A DNA stretch of 64,000 bases from Hymenobacter edaphi (GCF_003258365.1 NZ_QHKM01000006.1:1-64000); one strand, 5' to 3'. Shown: positions 35,515 through 44,101, counted from the first letter of the stretch. Translations and numbers: made by a program. The notes: a model not told the origin generated them from the sequence alone.

Positions 35515-36063
35515 CTAGAGCTTGGTGGGTGCGCTGAGCAGGAACTGCTCCCGGCCCCACTGCACGTAGCCTTCGCTGGTGAGCAGGCCCAGGCGGGCGC
35601 GGCCCGTAACCAGGTTGATGCCCGGCACCCGTATCACCCGGTGCAGGCGCACGTAGGTGGTCTGGTGGTTGGTGCGGGTTTCTTCGAGCACCTTCTGCCC
35701 GTCGAGGTAGCCCAGGTACCGCTCGCGCACCACGCCGGTGGCCAGGGTGCGCGTGACGTGCTTCCAGGCCCGCTCCCGCTTGGTCGACACGACGCCGGCG
35801 TTGAGCGAGTTGGGATTGGTGGATTTCTTCAGGGCGTAGCCGCGCACCACGCGGCGGCGCTTGCCGAGGTAGTGCGCCCTCACGTCGAACCGCGCGGCCT
35901 GCTGCTCGATGGTCTGGCGGTAGCTGTTGGCGCGCAGCAGCACCGAGTCGCGGGCCTGGGTGGCGCGGGCGTTGTCGGTAACGAGCTGAGCCTGAGTGAA
36001 GCGGGGCAGCAGGCTGAAGGCGGCGGCCGCGACGGTGGTCAGAAAAATACGGCGGGCGGACAT
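35515..36063 (-). CDS. Exported protein of unknown function
   Basis: A 182-residue protein begun at 36063 (MSARRIFLTTVAAAAFSLLP), where a signal peptide fits; the cut would be near FTQAQ. The mature part is rich in Arg and strand-forming segments, for example YLGYLDGQKVLEETRTNHQT. I recognise no family. It is divergent from lptB and might relate to the envelope. A one-mismatch -7 box (CATTTTTG, minus strand, 36085-36092) lies upstream. Confidence 0.6.
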   Translation of the reverse strand: MSARRIFLTTVAAAAFSLLPRFTQAQLVTDNARATQARDSVLLRANSYRQTIEQQAARFDVRAHYLGKRRRVVRGYALKKSTNPNSLNAGVVSTKRERAWKHVTRTLATGVVRERYLGYLDGQKVLEETRTNHQTTYVRLHRVIRVPGINLVTGRARLGLLTSEGYVQWGREQFLLSAPTKL

Positions 36064-36162
36064 AAAAGTGTTGGGCATGTAGTGCAAAAATGGCGTTTAA
36101 TGCCGTTACAGGCCCATTATTCGTGCCAACTCGCCCGTTTCGGCTGCCGCGGCCGAGAATGT

Positions 36163-36170
36163 TAACTTTG
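36163..36170 (+). promoter_or_regulatory. lptB: -7 box for lptB, near-leaderless
   Basis: TAACTTTG is a perfect TAnnTTTG ending only 7 bases before the ATG at 36178. Transcription would begin at or very near the ATG, so the mRNA may be leaderless. Confidence 0.6.
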
Positions 36171-36177
36171 CCTGCAC

Positions 36178-36909
36178 ATGATCCTGCGCGCCGAACACCT
36201 CGTCAAGAAATACAAGCAACGCACCGTCGTCAACGACATGAGCCTGCACGTGGAGCAGGGCGAAATCGTGGGCCTGCTCGGGCCCAACGGCGCGGGCAAG
36301 ACCACTTCGTTCTACATGACGGTGGGCATGGTGAAGCCCAACGAGGGCCGCATCTTTCTGGACGACGAGGACATTACCTCCCTGCCCATCTACCAGCGCG
36401 CCCGCCGCGGCATTGGCTACCTGGCCCAGGAAGCCTCGGTGTTTCGCGACCTGACCGTGGAGGAAAACATCCTCTCGGTGCTGGAAATGACCAGCTTGCC
36501 CAAGCAAGCCCAGCGCGACAAAGTGGAAGAGTTGCTCAACGAGTTCAGCCTTACCCACGTGCGCAAAAACCTCGGCCGCGTCCTCTCCGGCGGAGAGCGG
36601 CGCCGCACCGAAATTGCCCGCGCCCTGGCCGTCGACCCCAAGTTCGTGCTCCTCGACGAGCCCTTCGCCGGCGTCGACCCCATTGCCGTGGAGGAAATCC
36701 AGGGCATTGTGGCCAAGCTCAAGCACAAGAACATCGGCATCCTCATCACCGACCACAACGTGAACGAGACGCTCAGCATCGTCGACCGCGCCTACCTGCT
36801 CTTCGAGGGCAAGCTGCTCAAGGCCGGCACCGCCGAGGAGCTGGCCGCCGACGAGATGGTGCGCCGCGTGTACCTGGGCAAACACTTCGAGCTCAAGCGT
36901 AAAATCTGA
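36178..36909 (+). CDS. lptB: LPS export ABC transporter ATP-binding protein LptB
   Basis: A 243-residue ABC ATPase that powers lipopolysaccharide transport from the inner membrane with LptFG and LptC. Walker A is GPNGAGKTT, the Q-loop region is [19 protein letters not shown] (typical of LptB), the signature is [15 protein letters not shown] and Walker B is [15 protein letters not shown] switch His is in [17 protein letters not shown]. Length and motifs fit LptB best among ABC families. LptF/LptG are not in the window; lptC is at 5.1 kb. Its stop codon is overlapped by a repeat. Confidence 0.95.
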   Translation: MILRAEHLVKKYKQRTVVNDMSLHVEQGEIVGLLGPNGAGKTTSFYMTVGMVKPNEGRIFLDDEDITSLPIYQRARRGIGYLAQEASVFRDLTVEENILSVLEMTSLPKQAQRDKVEELLNEFSLTHVRKNLGRVLSGGERRRTEIARALAVDPKFVLLDEPFAGVDPIAVEEIQGIVAKLKHKNIGILITDHNVNETLSIVDRAYLLFEGKLLKAGTAEELAADEMVRRVYLGKHFELKRKI

Positions 36910-37171
36910 CCACGGATTCAGGCGGATTTTTCGGATGTCCCGGATTTTAGCTTCGCTGACCTTCGGTTGTGGCCGATTAATCCGGGGCAGTGACTTCGCC
37001 GCCGCCAGGCCCAGGCCCCGCCCGAAGGCAGGGCGGGGGAAAGTGGTAATTTGCCCCAAGAGGCCAGACAATAGCCGGCAGTTGATCAGTCCCGTATGGA
37101 GGCTGCTGCCTGAGCTGACGGGAATCGTCCGCAAAATCCGTGTAATCCGCAAAATCCGTCGAATCCGTGGT
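36909..37171. repeat. Inverted-repeat element wedged between lptB stop and GH3 start
   Basis: The left end ACCACGGATTCAGGCGGATT begins on the last base of the lptB stop codon. The right end, read on the minus strand, ACCACGGATTCGACGGATTT, finishes at 37171 and contains the GTG start of the next gene. Between them are CGGATT-type short repeats and a GC-rich middle. A partial copy begins at 54651. Confidence 0.8.
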
Positions 37172-38693
37172 CATTGATACCCTGCTCACCTGGATGGTCA
37201 AGCCCCGCCTCGCCCGGCTGGAGCGCATTCGCACCGAGCCCCACGCCGTGCAGGCCGAGCTGCTGCAGGAGCTGCTGCGCACTGCCCGCCACACCGACTG
37301 GGGCCGGCAGTATGGCTACGCCGACGGCCTCGCCCCCCGCGAGCTGGCCCAGCGCGTGCCCGTGAGCAGCTACGAGCAACTGTATCCGTGGATTGAGCGC
37401 ACCCTGCGCGGCGAGGACGACGTACTCTGGCCCGGCCGCGTGCAGTGGTTTGCCAAGAGCAGCGGTACCACCAACGCCCGCAGCAAGTTTATCCCCGTCA
37501 CGGCCGCCGCGCTGGAAGACTGCCACTACCGCGCCGGCCGCGACATGGTGGCCGTGGCCCAGACGCTCTACCCCGACGCGGGCGTGCTGCGCGGCAAGAC
37601 CCTGGCCCTCGGCGGCTCGCTCGGCCCCAATACCTTCCGCCCCGACGACCCCGCCTCCCACATCGGCGACGTGTCGGCCATCATCATGCACAACCTGCCG
37701 GTCTGGGCCGAGTCGCGGCGCACGCCGCCGCTGGAGCTGGCCCTGCTGGGCGAGTGGGAAGAAAAGCTGGAGCGCATGGCCCGGCACGTGCTCACCGAAA
37801 ACGTGGCCTGCCTGGCCGGCGTGCCCACCTGGATGATCGTGCTGCTGCGGCGCGTGTCGGAGCTGGCCGGCGGGGCGCCCGTTACGGAGGTGTGGCCCAA
37901 TCTGCGCCTGTTTATGCACGGCGCGGTGGCCTTCGGGCCCTACCGCGAACTGTTTCGCCAGCTCATCCCCGACGAGCGGATGCGCTACCTCGAAATCTAC
38001 AACGCCTCCGAGGGCTACCTCGCCTTTCAGGACGAGCCCGACTCCCAGGACCTGCTGCTGCTGCTCGACCACGGCGTGTACTACGAGTTCATGCCCGTGG
38101 AGGAAATCGGGCGGGAGCACCCGCGCACGCTCACCCTGGAAGAGGTAGAAGTGGGGCCCATCTACGCCCTGGTCATCAGCACCAACGCCGGCCTCTGGCG
38201 CTACCAGATTGGCGATACGGTGCGCTTCACTTCGCTGGCGCCCTACCGCATCCGCATTGCGGGCCGCACCAAGCACTTCCTGAATGCCTTCGGCGAAGAA
38301 GTGGTGGTGGAAAACGCCGAAGCCGCCGTGGCCGCCGCCTGCGCCGCCACCGGCGCCCTGGTGCGCGACTACACTGCCGCGCCGGTGTACTTCGGCACCG
38401 GCGCCCACTCCCGCGGCGGGCACCAATGGCTGATCGAGTTTGCGCAGCCGCCCCGCGACGAAGCCCACTTCGGGCAGGTGCTCGACGCCACGCTGCGCCA
38501 GCTCAACTCCGACTACGACGCCAAGCGCTACCGCGACCTGGCCCTGCAGCCCCCGGTGCTGACGGTGGCCCCGGCCGGCACCTTTGAGCGGTGGCTGGCC
38601 CGGCGTGGCAAGCTGGGCGGGCAGCATAAGGTGCCCCGCCTGAGCAATTCCCGCGAACTGCTGGACGAGCTGCTGCGCGAAGCCGCCGAATAA
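37167..38693 (+). CDS. GH3-family acyl-adenylate amido-synthetase
   Basis: A 508-residue GH3 enzyme; plant members join amino acids to auxin or jasmonate, while the bacterial substrates are unknown. Motifs: RVQWFAKSSGTTNARSKFIP (ATP loop), then LEIYNASEGYLAF and, near the centre, GLWRYQIGDTVRF. The tail includes FGEEVVVENAE. I chose GTG at 37167, because MVIDTLLTWMVKPRL matches the usual N-terminus; ATG at 37194 is an alternative. The GTG lies inside a repeat, so the true start is uncertain. Confidence 0.85.
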   Translation: MVIDTLLTWMVKPRLARLERIRTEPHAVQAELLQELLRTARHTDWGRQYGYADGLAPRELAQRVPVSSYEQLYPWIERTLRGEDDVLWPGRVQWFAKSSGTTNARSKFIPVTAAALEDCHYRAGRDMVAVAQTLYPDAGVLRGKTLALGGSLGPNTFRPDDPASHIGDVSAIIMHNLPVWAESRRTPPLELALLGEWEEKLERMARHVLTENVACLAGVPTWMIVLLRRVSELAGGAPVTEVWPNLRLFMHGAVAFGPYRELFRQLIPDERMRYLEIYNASEGYLAFQDEPDSQDLLLLLDHGVYYEFMPVEEIGREHPRTLTLEEVEVGPIYALVISTNAGLWRYQIGDTVRFTSLAPYRIRIAGRTKHFLNAFGEEVVVENAEAAVAAACAATGALVRDYTAAPVYFGTGAHSRGGHQWLIEFAQPPRDEAHFGQVLDATLRQLNSDYDAKRYRDLALQPPVLTVAPAGTFERWLARRGKLGGQHKVPRLSNSRELLDELLREAAE

Positions 38694-38740
38694 TCAACTA
38701 AATCTTTAGTTTAAGGGCTGAAATCTTATTTCCGCCCGCC

Positions 38741-39187
38741 ATGCGCCCGCATTTCCTGGTCCTGAGTGCCCTGCTGCTGACGACCGCCTGCTCCCGCGGG
38801 CACCTGCCCGTGGGGTTTTGGTCGCGCAACCAGGCCCGGGCCGATGGCTCCCGCCAGGGCCCTTGGCGCACTTACTACGACGCGGCCGATACCCGCCTGG
38901 CCACCCGCGGCCACTACCGCCGCGACAAGCCCCGCGGCCACTGGCAGTACTACCGCCCCGACGGCACCCTTGAGCACGCCGAGCAGTACCGCCGCCGCCG
39001 CATCGACATCCGCTATTACCACCCCAGCGGCCAGCTCAGCCGCCGCGGCCAGGCCCGGGTGGTGGTCGAGCCCGACACGGTACGCTTCTACTGGTACGGC
39101 CTCTGGCAGCTCTACGACAGCACGGGCCGCGAGACGGGCTGGGAGCTTTACGACAAAGGCTGGCGGGCTGCCCGCGGCCCGAAATAG
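38741..39187 (+). CDS. Lipoprotein with MORN-like repeats
   Basis: A 148-residue protein. The N-terminus FLVLSALLLTTACSR has a lipobox with Cys at about residue 17. The mature part has YwqK/MORN-like short repeats: SRQGPWRTYYDAADTRLATR, RRDKPRGHWQYYRPDGTLE and YYHPSGQLSRRGQA. These repeats are abundant in Bacteroidota outer membrane lipoproteins. No enzymatic motif is visible. It follows the GH3 gene by 47 bases and might be co-transcribed. Confidence 0.7.
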   Translation: MRPHFLVLSALLLTTACSRGHLPVGFWSRNQARADGSRQGPWRTYYDAADTRLATRGHYRRDKPRGHWQYYRPDGTLEHAEQYRRRRIDIRYYHPSGQLSRRGQARVVVEPDTVRFYWYGLWQLYDSTGRETGWELYDKGWRAARGPK

Positions 39188-39413
39188 GGCTGGCCGGACG
39201 CCTACCAAGGCCCGCCGCAGCCCCCGCCGGCTGCCGGCACCGGATTAGGATGATTTAATGCGAAATGGTACTTATTGGATGAAAAATATATATTAAACTA
39301 ATTTTTTAGTCAAAAAATCCAGAATTGGGAGTAAAAATCGTTACACGTCATTGGATAAATCATGGTAAAATTTATATATTAGTGCATCCCTTCATTCAAC
39401 CCGCCCGTTCGCT
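39188..39413. other. AT-rich intergenic stretch
   Basis: A 226-base gap. From about 39250 to 39400 it is strikingly AT-rich (ATATATATTAAACTAATTTT and similar) compared with the GC-rich surroundings. No TAnnTTTG box stands out. It may hold an UP-element-rich promoter for the 74-residue gene, or be a recently acquired segment. Confidence 0.5.
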
Positions 39414-39638
39414 TTGCCCACTCTTACTGTCTCTGAAGCTGCCACCAAACCGTACGTTTCGCGTCGGAAGCGGCAACGCCGTCGTCAGGGCGTGAAAGAT
39501 TTGCTCAGCACTCGTTCGGTACTCGGCCTGCTTGGGCTGTTGGTGCTGGCGCTGCTGATCAGTCTTGGTATCATCGCCACGCAAATGGATTCCTCCCAGC
39601 CCGAGGAGGGAGCCGCTATAGCGGCCGACGCACTCTAA
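39414..39638 (+). CDS. Small membrane protein of unknown function
   Basis: A 74-residue protein beginning at TTG 39414 (MPTLTVSEAATKPYV); no ATG exists near the start. The region RRKRQRRRQ gives a strongly basic stretch before a hydrophobic helix (VLGLLGLLVLALLISLGIIA) and an acidic tail. It suggests a single-pass inner membrane protein with the basic part inside. Not recognised. A strong hairpin terminator follows directly, and an AT-rich region precedes it, so the transcript is probably monocistronic. Confidence 0.55.
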   Translation: MPTLTVSEAATKPYVSRRKRQRRRQGVKDLLSTRSVLGLLGLLVLALLISLGIIATQMDSSQPEEGAAIAADAL

Positions 39639-39658
39639 CCTTCTTTCCACCACTGCAT

Positions 39659-39694
39659 GCCGGCGGCTCCTTAGCAGGAGTCGCCGGCGCTTTT
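39659..39694 (+). terminator. Rho-independent terminator
   Basis: GCCGGCGGCTCCT (39659-39671) pairs with AGGAGTCGCCGGC (39676-39688) with one G-U pair, followed by GCTTTTT. It sits between convergent genes. Confidence 0.85.
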
Positions 39695-39700
39695 TGCGGG

Positions 39701-40480
39701 TTATTCGTCGAAGATGCGGCCGAGGCCGCCCAGCACGGTGCCGCTTTCCTTCTGGGCGTTGGCCCCGTTGGGCATCAGGGCCTGAATCAGCTTTTTCACC
39801 GGCATCGACTGCAGCCACACGCGGCCGGTGCCGCGCAGGGTGGCCAGCATCAGCCCCTCGCCGCCGAAAATCATCGACTTGAGGTTGCCGGCGCGGGCAA
39901 TGCTGAAGTCAATACCGGGCTCGAAAGCCACCACGCAGCCCGTGTCGACGCGCAGCACCTCGTTGTTGAGGCGCCGCTCGATGACGGTGCCGCCGGCGTG
40001 AATAAACGCCTTGCCGTCGCCGGTGAGCTTCTGCAGAATGAAGCCTTCGCCCCCGAAGAAGCCCGAACCGATGCGCTGGTTGAAGTGGATGGAGAGCTTG
40101 GTGCCGCGCGCGGCGGCCAGAAAGCCGTCCTTCTGCACGATTACGCCCTGGGGCAGGGTGCGCAGGTCCAAGGGCATGATGGTGCCGGGGTAGGGCGCCG
40201 AGAAGCCCACGTGGGCCTTGCCGTGGCTGCCGGCGTGGCTGAAGTGCGTCATAAACAGGGACTCGCCGGTAATCATGCGGGTGCCGGCCTGCAGCAGCTT
40301 GCCGAAAAAGCCCTGATCGGGCTCCGAGCCGTCGCCCATGCGGGTGTCCCAGGCAATGGCTTCTTCCATGTAGACCATGGTGCCGGCCTCGGCAATAACG
40401 GATTCGCCGGGGTCCAGCTCAATTTCCAGGACCTGGATATCGTGGCCTAAAATGCGGTAGTCGACGTCGTGGGAGTTCAT
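39701..40480 (-). CDS. AIM24/TIGR00266 family protein
   Basis: A 259-residue protein with the AIM24 beta-prism fold. I start at 40480 ([20 protein letters not shown]), because further codons up to 40777 read through unlikely Arg/Pro/Ser-rich sequence. Landmarks: [40 protein letters not shown] and [20 protein letters not shown]. The bacterial role is unknown (yeast Aim24 is mitochondrial). It is soluble, without signal peptide. It is convergent with the 74-residue gene. Confidence 0.85.
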   Translation of the reverse strand: MNSHDVDYRILGHDIQVLEIELDPGESVIAEAGTMVYMEEAIAWDTRMGDGSEPDQGFFGKLLQAGTRMITGESLFMTHFSHAGSHGKAHVGFSAPYPGTIMPLDLRTLPQGVIVQKDGFLAAARGTKLSIHFNQRIGSGFFGGEGFILQKLTGDGKAFIHAGGTVIERRLNNEVLRVDTGCVVAFEPGIDFSIARAGNLKSMIFGGEGLMLATLRGTGRVWLQSMPVKKLIQALMPNGANAQKESGTVLGGLGRIFDE

Positions 40481-40598
40481 GCGAAGTGGGAGATGAAAGA
40501 CGCCGGCAAGTATAGTGAAGTCGGTAGTAAAAACGCCGCCGGCCGGGCTTCCCGCAGTGGAAAACCCGGCCGGCGGTGCTGGTATAGCCGCGGGCGCG

Positions 40599-40970
40599 TT
40601 ATTCGTCGGTGTCGGGCGCCAGCGGCTCCTCGTCGGCTTTCTTGGGCTTCTTGGCCTCGCGCGAGCTACGCCGCATGAAGTCCTCGTCGGACTCCTCGGG
40701 CTCTTCGACGCGGCCGTCTTCCAGCGGGAAGTCTTCGTCGTTTTCGATGACGTCGTCCTCGGCGGTTTTCTCGCCAAACTGCCCGTCGCGGTTCACCAGC
40801 TTCTTGTCGCGCACGTGGCGGTTCAGAAACTCGTTGATCTGCTCGATGCTGTAGGTGGAGGTGATTTCGCCCAGCGGGTTCACCTTGATTTCAAAGCCTT
40901 CCAGCTCTTTATGAACCCGGGGCTTTTTCTCGGGGTCCTGCTGCTTCTTTTTGACGGGTTTCTTGGCCAT
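40599..40970 (-). CDS. Acidic protein with basic N-terminus, unknown function
   Basis: A 123-residue protein. Its first 17 residues are lysine-rich ([17 protein letters not shown]) and the last 50 strongly acidic ([20 protein letters not shown]). The middle, [20 protein letters not shown], appears folded. It is conserved in form across Hymenobacter-like genomes to my recollection. Function is unknown. No signal peptide or membrane helix is visible. Confidence 0.6.
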   Translation of the reverse strand: MAKKPVKKKQQDPEKKPRVHKELEGFEIKVNPLGEITSTYSIEQINEFLNRHVRDKKLVNRDGQFGEKTAEDDVIENDEDFPLEDGRVEEPEESDEDFMRRSSREAKKPKKADEEPLAPDTDE

Positions 40971-41144
40971 GATGCGTCGTGGCTAAAGGGTGGGGCCGCG
41001 GAGCCGGCCAGCCGGGCCCACAAGGCCCGCTGACGCGCCGCACAGCTACCCAACTACGCAAGCACTCGGGCTACGGATGCATCGGGGCGCGGCCGGGGTG
41101 GGCTGGCCGCTCAGCACCGGCCCGGCCCGTCGGTTCGGGAGCAC

Positions 41145-41178
41145 ACAAAACCGCCCGGCCGAAAACGGCCGGGCGGTT
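41145..41178 (-). terminator. Rho-independent terminator for gltX
   Basis: AACCGCCCGGCCG (41149-41161) pairs with CGGCCGGGCGGTT (41166-41178). On the minus strand a TTTT run follows the stem. It lies just beyond the gltX stop. Confidence 0.8.
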
Positions 41179-41204
41179 GAAATCCGAAGCGTGGCGCGCC
41201 TGCT

Positions 41205-42761
41205 TTAGCCGGCGTGGGCGGCCAGCGCAGCCACGGCCGCCTGCAGGCGCTCCGCCGTTTCCTGCGGGCCCAGAATGCTCATAATGTGCATCAGGTCGGG
41301 GCCGGCGCCGGCGCCCGTGACGGCCACGCGCAGGGCCTGCAGCACCTGGCCCAGCTTCATGCCCTGGCCTTCGACCACCTGCGTGAGCAGGGCCTTAATG
41401 CCGTCGGGCGTGGTGTCCTGAGCAGTGGGCAGGGCTTCGGCAAAGGCCGTGAGGGCCGTGGCCACCTGGGCGTTCCACTTCTTGCTGATGATCTGCTCGT
41501 CGTAGCTGGCGGGGCGGTGGAAGAACAGCTGGGCTTCGCGGGCCAGATCGGCCGGGAAGGTGGCGCGCTCCTTCACCAGGCCGGCAATCTGCTCCAGCCG
41601 CTCGGTGCTCAGGTCCACGCCGATGCCCTGCTCGTTCAGTTCCGTCAGCAGGTACTGGGCCAGCTCCGCGTCGGGCTTGGCGCGCAGGTACTGCTCGTTG
41701 TACCAGCGCACCTTGTTCTGGTCGAAGCGGGCCGGCGACTTGCTCACGCGCTCAATCGAGAAGGCCTCGATCAACTCCTCCATCGAGAAGATTTCCTGCG
41801 TGGTGCCGGGGTTCCAGCCCAGGAAGGCGAGGAAGTTGATAAAGGCCTCGGGCAGGTAGCCCGACTCGCGGTAGCCGCTGCTCACGGTCGGCTCGCCGGT
41901 TTCGGCGTCCTTGCCGTGGAATTCCAGCGGGAATACCGGGAAGCCCAGCTTGTCGCCGTCGCGCTTCGAGAGCTTGCCGGTGCCGTCGGGCTTCAGGAGC
42001 AGGGGCAGGTGGGCAAACTGCGGCATGGTGCTTTCCCAGCCCAGGTAGCGGTACAGCAGCACGTGCAGCGGGGCCGAAGGCAGCCACTCCTCGCCGCGAA
42101 TCACGTGGGTAATTTCCATCAGGTGGTCGTCCACGATGTTGGCCAGGTGATAGGTCGGCATACCGTCCGACTTCATCAGCACCTTGTCATCGATGGAGGA
42201 CGAGTGCACCACCACCCAGCCGCGGATCAGGTCGTTGAAGCGCACCTCTTCCTTGCGCGGCACCTTGAGGCGGATGACGTAGGGCGCGCCGGCGTCGAGC
42301 AGCTGCTTTACCTCTTCCTCGGGCAGCGTCAGCGAGTTGCGCATCTGGGCGCGGGTGATGCTGTTGTACTGCGGGTTGGGCACCTTGGCGGCCGTCAGGC
42401 GGGCGCGCATGGCGTCCAGCTCCTCGGGCGTATCGAAGGCGTAGTAGGCGTAGCCGTCCTTGATCAGCTGGTCGGCATACTGGCGGTACATGGGTTTCCG
42501 CTCGCTCTGGCGGTAGGGCGCGTGGGGGCCGCCCTGCTCGATGCCCTCGTCAATCTCGATGCCGCACCAGCGCAGGGAGTCCATGATGTACTGCTCGGCG
42601 CCGGGCACGAAGCGGTTCTGGTCGGTGTCCTCGATGCGCAGCAGCATCTTGCCGCCCAGCTTGCGGGCCAGCAGGTAGTTGTAGAGCGCAGTGCGCACGC
42701 CGCCGATGTGCAGCGGCCCGGTCGGACTGGGCGCAAAACGCACCCGAACTTCTCTTTCCAT
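41205..42761 (-). CDS. gltX: Glutamyl-tRNA synthetase
   Basis: A 518-residue class I synthetase that charges tRNA-Glu. I start at MEREVRVRFAPSPTGPLHIG (42761), which holds the HIGH-like motif. The second motif is LSKRDGDKLG (KMSKS type). The C-terminal anticodon-binding domain is present. A TACCTTTG box on the minus strand (42813-42820) supports a leader of about 45 bases. The 18 upstream codons are rejected. Confidence 0.97.
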   Translation of the reverse strand: MEREVRVRFAPSPTGPLHIGGVRTALYNYLLARKLGGKMLLRIEDTDQNRFVPGAEQYIMDSLRWCGIEIDEGIEQGGPHAPYRQSERKPMYRQYADQLIKDGYAYYAFDTPEELDAMRARLTAAKVPNPQYNSITRAQMRNSLTLPEEEVKQLLDAGAPYVIRLKVPRKEEVRFNDLIRGWVVVHSSSIDDKVLMKSDGMPTYHLANIVDDHLMEITHVIRGEEWLPSAPLHVLLYRYLGWESTMPQFAHLPLLLKPDGTGKLSKRDGDKLGFPVFPLEFHGKDAETGEPTVSSGYRESGYLPEAFINFLAFLGWNPGTTQEIFSMEELIEAFSIERVSKSPARFDQNKVRWYNEQYLRAKPDAELAQYLLTELNEQGIGVDLSTERLEQIAGLVKERATFPADLAREAQLFFHRPASYDEQIISKKWNAQVATALTAFAEALPTAQDTTPDGIKALLTQVVEGQGMKLGQVLQALRVAVTGAGAGPDLMHIMSILGPQETAERLQAAVAALAAHAG

Positions 42762-42812
42762 ACGAAACGACAATTTCGGCCCCCGGCTAACTGCCCGGGC
42801 CCAAACGCGCCG

Positions 42813-42820
42813 CAAAGGTA
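42813..42820 (-). promoter_or_regulatory. gltX: -7 box for gltX
   Basis: CAAAGGTA on the plus strand reads TACCTTTG on the minus strand, a perfect TAnnTTTG, 52 bases before the start codon. Confidence 0.6.
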
Positions 42821-42821
42821 C

Positions 42822-42916
42822 GGAAAGGTGAGATGGTGAGGTGGTGAAATGGTGAGTTTTGATGTTCAGGCTACTAGAACTTCACTCACCACCTCACCAT
42901 TTCACTATTTCACCGC
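42822..42916. repeat. GGTGA-type palindromic repeat, copy 2
   Basis: Left arm GGTGAGATGGTGAGGTGGTG, core TTTTGATGTTC, right arm CTCACCACCTCACCATTTCA. The right arm runs into ridA: the last two codons and stop of ridA (GTG AAA TAG) lie inside the repeat unit. It matches copy 1 at 29507-29594. Confidence 0.75.
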
Positions 42917-43291
42917 AATGCAGGAAATTTCGACCAGCACGTCCTTGGGCAGGCGGCTGACTTCCACCGTTTCGCGGGCGGGGTAGGGGCCCGGGCCGAA
43001 GTAGGAGCCGTAGATTTCGTTGATGACGCCGAAGTGCCCGAGGTCTTTCACGAAGATGCTGCACTTCACCACGTCCTGCAGGGTGTAGCCGCCGGCGGCC
43101 AGCACGGCCTGCACGTTGCGCATCACCTGGTGCGTCTGGGCCTGCACGTCGCCCTCGCCGATGAGCTGCCCGCCCGAGGCGTCCAGCGCAATCTGGCCCG
43201 AGACGTAGATGGTGTTGCCGGCCTGCACGGCCTGGCTGTAGGGCCCGATGGGCGCGGGGGCCTCGGGCGAGTTGATGATGACGTTTGCCAT
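42905..43291 (-). CDS. ridA: RidA family reactive-intermediate deaminase
   Basis: A 128-residue member of RidA/YjgF, which hydrolyses reactive enamine/imine by-products such as 2-iminobutanoate. Conserved points: APAPIGPYSQAVQAGNTIYV, SGQIALDASGG, QTHQVMRNVQAVLAAGGYTL and, near the C-terminus, RETVEVSRLPKDVLVEISCI. The catalytic Arg is in PARETVEV. Length fits. The C-terminal residues V-K and the stop codon derive from the palindromic repeat. Confidence 0.93.
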   Translation of the reverse strand: MANVIINSPEAPAPIGPYSQAVQAGNTIYVSGQIALDASGGQLIGEGDVQAQTHQVMRNVQAVLAAGGYTLQDVVKCSIFVKDLGHFGVINEIYGSYFGPGPYPARETVEVSRLPKDVLVEISCIAVK

Positions 43292-43350
43292 GGGGAAAGG
43301 AAAGAGCGGGCCGCGAAGCCCTAATTTGCGGGCCGAACTTAGCCAAAACC

Positions 43351-44037
43351 ATGCACCTGCTCATCCTCGACGGCGCCCACCTCGAAGCCGAATTCCGCCG
43401 CAAGTTCGGCCTCGCGCACCAGTACTCCTTCGTGCCCGCCACCGCCGGCCGCCTCGTCGACGAAATCGAGGAGGCCATGCCCCTGCTCGACGACGCGCTG
43501 CCCACCGCCGACGTGGTCTTTGATTTTGGCAACTACGGCCCGCTCTACGAGGAAAAAGAGGGCATCGTCGCCTTCGTGGAAGCCGCCACCGAGTCCCTCG
43601 CCGGCCGCTTCGGCAGCGCTGCGCCATCCTACCTGGTGTTCGGCTTCTGCGGGCTGCCCACCCTGCTCGACCGGCCTCTGCTCGAAGTCAGTCTCTACCA
43701 CGACTCCGACTCCGACCAGCTGGCCGATATCTGCGCCCGCCTCGACACGGCCCATTGCCTGGTGGCCGACCGCGTGGGCCTGTTCACGCCCCGGCTGCTG
43801 GCCCTGAGCGTCAACGAGGCCTGCTTTGCCCTGCAGGAGGGCGTGGCCAGCCCACCGGCGGCCGGGCAGGCCCTGCAGGCGGTTTTCGCCAACCTATTCG
43901 TTCAGGCCAATGCCGTCGGCATTGGGCGCATTCACGAGGTGCTCAGCACGCTCTGGGACGATACCCACGACCCGCGCTACCAGGTGTGCCCGCTGCTCAA
44001 GCGCATGGCCCTGCGCGGTGAATCGTTCGAGGTATAG
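43351..44037 (+). CDS. 3-hydroxyacyl-CoA dehydrogenase C-terminal-domain-like protein
   Basis: A 228-residue protein started at 43351 (MHLLILDGAHLEAEF). Its second half (LALSVNEACFALQEGVASPP, then the segment with LFVQANAVGIGRIHEVLSTL and YQVCPLLKRMALRG) closely resembles the 3HCDH C-terminal domain. The N-terminal half does not show the NAD Rossmann GxGxxG, so it cannot work as a normal dehydrogenase. It may be an accessory or structural relative. The gene is divergent from ridA, 59 bases apart. Confidence 0.65.
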   Translation: MHLLILDGAHLEAEFRRKFGLAHQYSFVPATAGRLVDEIEEAMPLLDDALPTADVVFDFGNYGPLYEEKEGIVAFVEAATESLAGRFGSAAPSYLVFGFCGLPTLLDRPLLEVSLYHDSDSDQLADICARLDTAHCLVADRVGLFTPRLLALSVNEACFALQEGVASPPAAGQALQAVFANLFVQANAVGIGRIHEVLSTLWDDTHDPRYQVCPLLKRMALRGESFEV

Positions 44038-44064
44038 CACTGCGGCTCCGACTGCAGCAAGCAC

Positions 44065-44101
44065 AAAAAAGCCGCTCCGAGTTATCGAAGCGGCTTTCTT
44101 T
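44065..44101. terminator. Bidirectional terminator
   Basis: AAAGCCGCT (44068-44076) pairs with AGCGGCTTT (44089-44097) across 12 bases. A-runs precede and T-rich sequence follows. It separates the convergent 3HCDH-like gene and glmS. Confidence 0.75.
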
